The notes beneath the pieces were generated by a model. That model was not told the DNA's origin and did not search any database. It saw only the letters and a program-made list of their open reading frames with translations. The position numbers and the translations under genes were made by a program. DNA of 46,934 nt from an uncultured bacterium (lineage in GTDB: Bacteria; CSSED10-310; CALFER01), in NCBI GenBank assembly GCA_937951895.1, contig CALFER010000093.1, positions 1-46,934 of the forward strand. Direction: 5' to 3'. Positions 41,701 to 46,934 of the stretch are shown here, in pieces; position 1 is the first letter of the stretch, and each line of letters starts with the position of its first letter.

Positions 41701-43764
41701 CACATGGATGTTGCCGCGTTCGAGAGCGGACTTCCAGACGTATGAAGCCGTCGCGGGATCATGACTTCGCTGCGATTCGATTTGGAAATACAGAGCTGCG
41801 GCACCGGAGATATCGCCCGATTTGCGGCATGCGGCCGCCGCCTCGAACAGCATCCGGAAGCCTTGGGCGATGTTGCCGGCCTCCAGATGATGCTGCCCCG
41901 CTTCCGCTTCCCGCCCGGCAATTCCTTCGAGCATTCCGGCCGCCGCCCGATGCAGACGGCATCGCGTCGCCTCATCATCGAGTGTGCCGATCGCAACCGC
42001 TTCAAGGCTCCCGTCGCGCATCCGCAGTCCATCGGTCACAAGTGCCCGGCCGCGAAGCGCCATGATCGCCTGCGAAATGATCGAGGTGTCCAGCCCGATC
42101 AGCTCCGCATGCCGGACCGGATCGAAACACCCCCGCATGCACGCGATCGCTCCCGCCACACGCCGCTCATCCGGCGAGAGCGCTTCGATCGAAGCCTCGG
42201 CGATCCCCTCATCCGAGTCCGGAATGCGGATCGGCGCGGCCGGATTCCAGGTCCAGCGGTTCCCTTCGAAATGAACGGCGCCGGACGAGACTGACAGCGA
42301 TGCGAGCGCGACCAGGCGGCCCGGGATTCCCGAAGCGGCCGTCACGATTCGTTCCACTGCGGAGGCTTCGATGCGCGGGAGAAAACAGGACGCCACGAGT
42401 TCACCGGCCGCGTGACTGTCGAGCGGACGGAGACGGATCACCGGGCCGACGGCAGAGCGATCGCCGCTGACATCGATTTCAGCGAAGAGCCCGATACACA
42501 ATCCCGGAATTGCCGCATCGGCGAGTGTGCCAACGAGATCACGCTCGGAGTCCGGCAACTGATCGATATCATCCACCAGCAGAACGGACGGGTTCCGGGC
42601 CAACTGGTCCGTGATTCCGCTCACGAGTGCCTCGCGGGGGATCCGCACCGGTTCACCATCGATCCGATCCGCCAGAACGCGACTCGGCAGATTCTCTCCG
42701 GAATCGGCCTGATACACAGAACGGCCTGCGATCCGCATATCCATGGCGATTTCATGCAGGAAACGCGACTTCCCGATGCCGCGGGCTCCGGTCACGTAAA
42801 CCGGCACACTCGCGCCAGCCGCCGTCTGCCCGACAGCATCCCGAAACACGTTGCATTCCGCATTCCGGCCCGTGAAACGCGGGTGAACGAAATGCCCCCT
42901 GAGGAGTCGCCCCGATGCGGACTCATCATCGGCGAGCCTCCGGATCACCTCACCCGCGGACAGAAAGCGACGCTCGGGGTCCGTGGCAAGGAGCGTTCCG
43001 ATGATCGGTTCGAACGGCCGGAATCGATCCGGGAGAGGGGCTGGGAGCGATGCGCGGGGATTCGACAGGTAGGCGGACAGCGTCGACGACGTGACGACAA
43101 CGGGAGAGGCCAGGATCAGTTCCGCGCAGATGACGCCGAGCGAAAAGAGATCCGAACGGGGATCGACGGCACCATTCCGAAGCGCCTCCGGAGCGGCATA
43201 CGGAATCGTGCCTCCGATGAACCCGCCACGCCCGCGGGTCAGGGTCTGAGCGAAGCCGAAGTCGGCGATCCGGAAATGAAACGGAGCCGGTTCCGGAGCG
43301 ATCAGCAGGTTGGACGGCTTGAGATCGCCGTGGACGATTCCGAGACCGTGGAGGTAATCGAGCGCGGACAGGATCTGCCGGAGTGCCTCGCGGAGACGCT
43401 CCGGATCGATGTCCCGGCTGAATCGGTCGAACGGAATCGACCGGATGTAGTCCATGACGATGATGGGGGGAGCGCCGGGAGGGGTGTCGAAGTCGAGCAT
43501 CCGGATGACATGCGGGTGATCGACGCGCCGGAGCACTTCGAATTCGGCGCGCAATACCGGCAGGACATCGGCGCGGGGCATCCGATCGAGGCACTTGACG
43601 GCGACATCCGCGCCGGTCTGCCGGTCCAGCGCTTCGAATACCGTCCCCGATGCGCCGTGTCCGAGCACCCGACGGACCTGATAACGGGAGGGGATCCGCG
43701 CCTCTGTGATCGACGTGATCCCCTCGAACGATTCAGATTCTGCCGGAGACTCGCTATTGTACAT
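38749..43764 (-). CDS. Ser/Thr kinase-AAA-TPR-GAF-sigma-54 activator
   Basis: A 1671-residue regulator. The kinase domain (about 28-290) has VAVK, HGDLKPSN (HGD for HRD) near 146, DFG near 167 and APE, so it looks active. A second NTPase (about 310-560) has Walker A GARGIGKS near 328. TPR repeats fill about 620-1040, with a GAF domain near 1170-1320. The sigma-54 AAA+ domain has GESGTGKE near 1374 and Walker B TLFLDEIGDM. The loop that contacts sigma-54 reads GVATGV near 1420 instead of GAFTGA. A Fis-type HTH (AAEELGVSREGLRIK) ends the protein. It likely turns a signal into transcription from -24/-12 promoters. It overlaps the upstream propeller gene by 11 bp. Confidence 0.92.
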   Translation of the reverse strand: MYNSESPAESESFEGITSITEARIPSRYQVRRVLGHGASGTVFEALDRQTGADVAVKCLDRMPRADVLPVLRAEFEVLRRVDHPHVIRMLDFDTPPGAPPIIVMDYIRSIPFDRFSRDIDPERLREALRQILSALDYLHGLGIVHGDLKPSNLLIAPEPAPFHFRIADFGFAQTLTRGRGGFIGGTIPYAAPEALRNGAVDPRSDLFSLGVICAELILASPVVVTSSTLSAYLSNPRASLPAPLPDRFRPFEPIIGTLLATDPERRFLSAGEVIRRLADDESASGRLLRGHFVHPRFTGRNAECNVFRDAVGQTAAGASVPVYVTGARGIGKSRFLHEIAMDMRIAGRSVYQADSGENLPSRVLADRIDGEPVRIPREALVSGITDQLARNPSVLLVDDIDQLPDSERDLVGTLADAAIPGLCIGLFAEIDVSGDRSAVGPVIRLRPLDSHAAGELVASCFLPRIEASAVERIVTAASGIPGRLVALASLSVSSGAVHFEGNRWTWNPAAPIRIPDSDEGIAEASIEALSPDERRVAGAIACMRGCFDPVRHAELIGLDTSIISQAIMALRGRALVTDGLRMRDGSLEAVAIGTLDDEATRCRLHRAAAGMLEGIAGREAEAGQHHLEAGNIAQGFRMLFEAAAACRKSGDISGAAALYFQIESQRSHDPATASYVWKSALERGNIHVSLGQMDSARAAYQKALDLLGDTGDPLRRSSILGNLALIDLRQGNFDATVELLLSARREAAQAGRTALEGEHLLKLGNVRMRQGRLEEASAVYEEAIGVLEDAEAPKLLAAAWNNLGAVRESREDLEGALRSYQKALPLKESAGDRKGAAILMHNIGHIHAEQGQIRTGFGFLAKARRLVWKQGEIPVQAQVLCTLAGLQIDRGRYRAAMRWLEKAVELAGAAGDEGARRYAEAEQARLYIEIGCADRAHRLLLDRVNTLSEGSAIGPDESAMLRRLALAALEADPDCARQCLAWLDRSKLDAEEPVFARVERLIIEGRVRSVLGERNRARELFGEARRQAGLMRLADAVVFEALECAAGGDPGEGLRLLDETDPDAALERQTAYPALLRVLEARATCLSMLGRTRSIALVRLRIEAIVRRLCAHLPDGVDPAVFAGRIGRLDMPTGAGSGDRRWNDEREETMEDRRKLMLLVDVTRSVVSESSLEGLLGYITSQAIALTGADRGFCWLKAGTDSAEALVMRNMTRRDIFGKTAQISSSILEEVMTSGHTVHLRDTLSDADFRNRRSILAYNLRRIMCAPLVIQSSRTDTLPAAGVLYVDGASPGGDFSILDRDVFESLARSASTGIENIRLKARLIRENSSLRRQIADQFRFGDFIGESDAIRKVLQLVERVASTEANVMILGESGTGKELIARILHFNGARASGPFLSINCAALTESILESELFGVEAGVATGVSKRQGLFAQAGQGTLFLDEIGDMPVAMQAKLLRVLQERKVRPVGGKNLLDVDVRIVCATHQDLYAAARDGRFREDLLYRLDVISVTLPPLRDRPDDIPILVRSFIRKHAGKMGRGDVDIDPGALAALQRYAWPGNVRELENQVERALIMATPGRPLGIHDFSGRITEMASGRVVEARAGVMDVDGTPRPLRDVVDDIERRMIAQTLERVRGNKAKAAEELGVSREGLRIKMQRLGVVFEKKNRRTREV

Positions 43765-45160
43765 GTATGGCGTACATCGACCCCGAGGATTCGATTGAGG
43801 TCAGCCCGGTGCCGACCGGAAGGAGAAACAGCGTGTTGATGAATTCGGGTTTGCCGATGACTGTTCGAGTGCCTGTTTCCGGGTTGCACTGCACGAGTGA
43901 ACCGTCTTCCTCGGTCGTATACATCGTGTCGTTCAGGACCGTGAGAACCTTCGTTTCGCTGAACGCACCGGCGTGGCCGACCGATGCCCAGGAACCGTCT
44001 GCCGGATTGACCTTGTACATCGTACCGCTCGTTTCGATCGTAAAGAGACTGCCTTTGGAAAACAGCATGAATCTCGTCGCGGCGAAATCCGGCTTGCCGA
44101 TCGATTTCCAGATACCGGTTGCCGGATCCGTCACAAACAACGCGCCGGTTGCCTCGATCGAATAGAGTTTCCCGGCGCCGGACGCGATCGCGATCGTGTT
44201 TTTCCAGTCATTCGGTTTTCCGATCTGCTTCCAGGCCCCTGTTCCCGGATTCACCTGATACAGCGAGCCGGACTCTTCGATGGTATAGAGCTGTTTGCCC
44301 GCAGTGAACATGAAACGTGTCGCGGCGAAATCCGGTTTGCCGAGGGGCGTCCACTTTCCGGTTGCCGGATCGGTCGAGAACAGCGCGCCGCCGGATTCGA
44401 TCGTAAAGACTTTTCCGTCGAGCGTCGTGGCGGCGATCGTACCGGCCCAGTCACCCGGATTCCCGACCAGTTTCCAGGTTCCCGCTGTTGCCGAACCCGG
44501 GATGGTTTTCGTGCTGCCCGCAGCGGCGTTCGCGGCAGGAGCGGCCGGAGCGGATGCCATGGCGTTTTTGATGGCCGCAGGCGGTTCGCCCATGAAGCGG
44601 ACCGACGCATTTTTGAACGTGCCGCCAGCCCAGGAATTTTTGAAACTGCCGCTTCCCTTGTAGCAGATCCCGATTCGGCCCGACGCCGTGCCGGCCTGTT
44701 GGAACATGTCGGCATTCGGATCCCACGGTTTCACATTCCATTCAGTGATCTCAAGTACCCAGGCATTGTCCGCGTTCCAGCTCGTCGTTTCGGCCGGGTC
44801 ATCCGGAGACTGTATCTGCCAGATCCCCTTGCCGTATTCCATCGGCTTGGACATGACTTTCCCGGCGGCGGGTGCATGAGGCAGGTCGATGTCGATGTGC
44901 TGACAATCCATGATGATGTCCGCCGGTTCGAACGGTTTGTCCGCAATGATCATCTCCCAGTTGCCGGTGTAACTCGGCTGGAATGCCACAAACTTCGCCT
45001 CGAAGGGCTTCCCGTTCGCCTGCCCGGTGATGGTTCCGGCCGGAACCTTCTCGAGCGACGGTTTTTCCGAGTACGTGAACTGAGCGGTTGCCGGAAGAGC
45101 GGCAACGGTCAGCAGACACACACTTGTTATTGTCCAGATTACCCATCTTCCTGATGCCAT
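43754..45160 (-). CDS. exported tectonin-like beta-propeller protein
   Basis: A 468-residue protein with a signal peptide cut near ALPATAQ. An N-terminal beta domain (about 25-185) is followed by an Ala-rich linker and six repeats of about 47 residues (about 200-468), each starting with a Trp or Arg block such as WKLVGNP, WTPLGKPDF, WKQIGKP, WKSIGKPDF. These are tectonin/TECPR-type blades that make a six-bladed propeller, a fold used to bind ligands such as polysaccharides. It could be the external sensor for the kinase regulator, whose ATG lies inside its last codons. GGAGG precedes the ATG, and a good promoter follows upstream. Confidence 0.82.
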   Translation of the reverse strand: MASGRWVIWTITSVCLLTVAALPATAQFTYSEKPSLEKVPAGTITGQANGKPFEAKFVAFQPSYTGNWEMIIADKPFEPADIIMDCQHIDIDLPHAPAAGKVMSKPMEYGKGIWQIQSPDDPAETTSWNADNAWVLEITEWNVKPWDPNADMFQQAGTASGRIGICYKGSGSFKNSWAGGTFKNASVRFMGEPPAAIKNAMASAPAAPAANAAAGSTKTIPGSATAGTWKLVGNPGDWAGTIAATTLDGKVFTIESGGALFSTDPATGKWTPLGKPDFAATRFMFTAGKQLYTIEESGSLYQVNPGTGAWKQIGKPNDWKNTIAIASGAGKLYSIEATGALFVTDPATGIWKSIGKPDFAATRFMLFSKGSLFTIETSGTMYKVNPADGSWASVGHAGAFSETKVLTVLNDTMYTTEEDGSLVQCNPETGTRTVIGKPEFINTLFLLPVGTGLTSIESSGSMYAIHVQ

Positions 45161-45192
45161 GGAAACCTCCTTTAAAAGCAGACTGTCTGATA

Positions 45193-45221
45193 ATCATATC
45201 GTCTCGTTGTCCGCAAATCAA
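45193..45221 (-). promoter_or_regulatory. promoter of the propeller-regulator operon
   Basis: On the minus strand TTGATT (45221-45216), 17 bp, TATGAT (45198-45193). Confidence 0.7.
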
Positions 45222-45244
45222 TGAAACGCCGGCCTGTTACCCGG

Positions 45245-46801
45245 TCATTCCGGCGGCGCGGTTTCCCGCAGTTCGCCATCAGGCTGCAGGCGCAGGAAAA
45301 TGCGGCGGGATTTCAGAGCTGGCGTTCCGGTGCCGGTCATCGAGTCGCCGCACGAAGGTGACACCACTCCGCGGGCGGACAGCAGATAGTCCCGCAAACC
45401 GTTTCCGGATCGCCGGGCGCAGGGATCGAACGGAGGCAGCAGTGCGCACCTCCGATGAATCTCGAAGTTGGTAATCGACAGAACCGGATCCATGATATCC
45501 AGACTGGTGCTGCCCACACGGCACGGCAACCCGCTCAGGATGATCTGCGCGTCGGCATTCAGGTCCGTGCAGTATTCGGAGAGCTGATCGATCAGGCTGT
45601 TCGACAGCTCCGTGGCGTCGCGGAATGTACTCCTCAGATGCCATCCGAGCGGAAGCCAGACGCAGACGATCGTCCATCCGGCGATTCGCATACAGACTTT
45701 CCAGGTCCGGCGCCTGGCCGGCTCGCGCCACCCGGCCCGCAGCATGCACGCGACCATGAGACAGATCGCGCCGGAACCCGGATACAGGTATCTCGGGTTC
45801 ATGAAAAAATCATGCGATTTCCAGATGAGAGGCGATACCGGGATTACGAGCAGGATGCAGGAGAGCGTGCATAAAATGCCGTACATCCGATAATCCCTCG
45901 AAACCATGAGTCCGCCCAGGGCAATCCAGAACATGAGCGCTCCGGGCAGTCTGTACAGAAACGAAACATCATGGTACGGGAACGGAAACAAGTACTGCGA
46001 CGGCAGAACGACCGTGAAGTATGTCAGCAAACGGCGGATATCCATGAGATCCCGGGGGATGCCTCCGGCCCACTGGGGATACCCGCCGATGCCTCCGAGA
46101 ATCTCGTGACGCAGCCCGAGATATCCTGCAGTGAGAATGAAAAACGGCAGAAGACCAGCTGCGACCGCCCATCGATTCGATCGCTCATCGGATGGGTCTA
46201 TCCGCCTGCGGAAACACTCGAACAGCAACAGGATCCCCGGCAGCACAACGACGGTTTCCTTGGTCATCAACCCGAACAGAAAGAGCAGGCAGGACAGCGC
46301 GAGCCAGCGAGCATCGGAGCGGTTTCGCCAGAGCGTATACGCCACGAACGAGCCGGTCTGGCAGAGGAGCAACTGGGGATCCACCTGATCCGACAACCAG
46401 AGCACGGATTCGTAACTGCCGGGATAGAGGGTGAACAGGATCCCGCACAGAGACGACGTCACAGCCGTCAGTCCGAGCGGCCTCCGGCAGATCCAGTACA
46501 GCAGGAATCCATTGATCGCATGCATCAGAGCGGTGACCAGGCGGAACCCCGCGAGCCAGTCTCCGAAAAGCGCCCGTTCGACGTATGTCAGCAGCCAGTT
46601 GATGGGGCGGATCCAGATGACGTATTGGCGCGGGTCGAGCACACAGAAGATGTGTCTGAGCGGGGTTCCGTCCATCAGGAAAAGGTAAAAGTGGTCGTCG
46701 AAATGAGGCGGCAGAGCGAGTTCATGCCTGTACAGCAGTGCGGTCAGAGCAAATAGCCCCGGGATCGCCACCTGGGGATGGATCCGGAAATCTGTTTTCA
46801 T
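45245..46801 (-). CDS. GT-C-like polytopic membrane protein
   Basis: A 518-residue protein with about 10-11 helices and a soluble C-terminal domain. The first loop has an acidic motif HFDDHFYLFLMDGTP near residue 35, the placement of the catalytic acidic residues in GT-C glycosyltransferases that use lipid-linked sugars. A lipid-linked sugar or O-mannosyltransferase-like role is a guess. I start at ATG 46801; a longer frame to 46879 is excluded because the promoter (46821-46849) lies inside it. The ribosome site is weak. It lies next to the end-of-window REP copies. Confidence 0.75.
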   Translation of the reverse strand: MKTDFRIHPQVAIPGLFALTALLYRHELALPPHFDDHFYLFLMDGTPLRHIFCVLDPRQYVIWIRPINWLLTYVERALFGDWLAGFRLVTALMHAINGFLLYWICRRPLGLTAVTSSLCGILFTLYPGSYESVLWLSDQVDPQLLLCQTGSFVAYTLWRNRSDARWLALSCLLFLFGLMTKETVVVLPGILLLFECFRRRIDPSDERSNRWAVAAGLLPFFILTAGYLGLRHEILGGIGGYPQWAGGIPRDLMDIRRLLTYFTVVLPSQYLFPFPYHDVSFLYRLPGALMFWIALGGLMVSRDYRMYGILCTLSCILLVIPVSPLIWKSHDFFMNPRYLYPGSGAICLMVACMLRAGWREPARRRTWKVCMRIAGWTIVCVWLPLGWHLRSTFRDATELSNSLIDQLSEYCTDLNADAQIILSGLPCRVGSTSLDIMDPVLSITNFEIHRRCALLPPFDPCARRSGNGLRDYLLSARGVVSPSCGDSMTGTGTPALKSRRIFLRLQPDGELRETAPPE

Positions 46802-46820
46802 CGCTCGTTCTCTGACAGGA

Positions 46821-46849
46821 ATATTACATCCAGACCACATGACACGCAA
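46821..46849 (-). promoter_or_regulatory. promoter of the GT-C-like gene
   Basis: On the minus strand TTGCGT (46849-46844), 17 bp, TAATAT (46826-46821); the expected leader is about 13 nt. Confidence 0.65.
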
Positions 46850-46882
46850 TATGATCAATCCGATCGTGTGCCCGATCATCCC

Positions 46883-46934
46883 GCTCCCTGAGCCTGTCGA
46901 AGGGAGCTGTGCCCGATCACCCCGCTCCCTGAGC
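46883..46934. repeat. 41-bp REP copies, family A (right end)
   Basis: One full hairpin (46883-46907; arms GCTCCCT and AGGGAGC, loop GAGCCTGTCGA) and the beginning of a second 41 bp later, cut by the window end. Same orientation and period as the copies at 1-94. Confidence 0.9.

Noticed and set aside
42412..43839. Long plus-strand frame opposite the kinase domain
   Set aside because: It is the antisense of clear kinase motifs and is rich in Arg, Asp and Pro as expected of a GC-rich shadow frame.
1..46934. tRNA, rRNA and riboswitch candidates
   Set aside because: I saw no cloverleaf with a conserved T-loop, no rRNA segment and no recognisable riboswitch core; a covariance-model search could still find weak ones.

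Overview
The window reads as a piece of a G+C-rich, diderm (Gram-negative-type) bacterial chromosome from a poorly sampled lineage. Signs of an outer envelope are signal peptides, two right-handed beta-helix proteins and a Asp-box propeller joined to Thr-Pro-rich linkers, a putative outer-membrane barrel, and one protein ending in a PEP-CTERM-like sorting tail. I cannot place it in a phylum from sequence alone. Both ends lie inside the same 41-bp palindromic repeat, in the same orientation, so the window looks like a whole contig whose assembly stopped in dispersed REP arrays.

Layout. 1-350: two REP arrays. 339-3489 (minus): a lexA-dinB-radical SAM operon with a LexA-like operator over its promoter. 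3665-7280 (plus): a hypothetical gene and an M16C (PreP-like) peptidase. 7364-14853 (plus): a 29-codon mini-ORF coupled to a six-gene membrane complex related to group 4 hydrogenases (hyfB-C-E-F-G-I order). It lacks the NiFe-binding cysteines, so it is an Ehr-type complex. 14960-18126: leucyl aminopeptidase and, converging on it, the MurJ flippase. 18196-19109: a 45-bp REP array and a RAYT transposase whose own coding sequence carries the same array in frame. 19110-26862: a Gly-rich beta-helix protein, a VIT/vWA protein, a frameshifted membrane protein and an MFS transporter. 26985-28712: a membrane 4Fe-4S protein and a periplasmic partner, both with degenerate HMA-like domains. 28722-34160: an Asp-box surface protein and a coupled operon (anchored coiled-coil protein, ABC permease, ATPase, envelope protein). 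34310-35095: a zinc-ribbon/CBS protein.

The right end (35115-45160, all minus) is the most coherent candidate for an undescribed system. A secreted tectonin-like propeller overlaps by 11 bp a 1671-residue regulator (Ser/Thr kinase, AAA ATPase, TPRs, GAF, sigma-54 AAA+ domain, Fis HTH). Directly downstream lies a large secreted beta-helix gene with a near-consensus -24/-12 promoter overlapping the regulator's stop codon. Next comes a 58-codon gene with a very good sigma-54 promoter and three CAATATGCC boxes 150-205 bp upstream, the usual place for enhancer sites. A GT-C-like membrane protein closes the window.

Housekeeping promoters are recognisable: about ten candidates fit TTGNNN-17-TANNNT with exactly 17 bp between the hexamers. 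Start codons were chosen from Shine-Dalgarno sites, these promoters and ATGA overlaps, and several are well downstream of the longest open frame.
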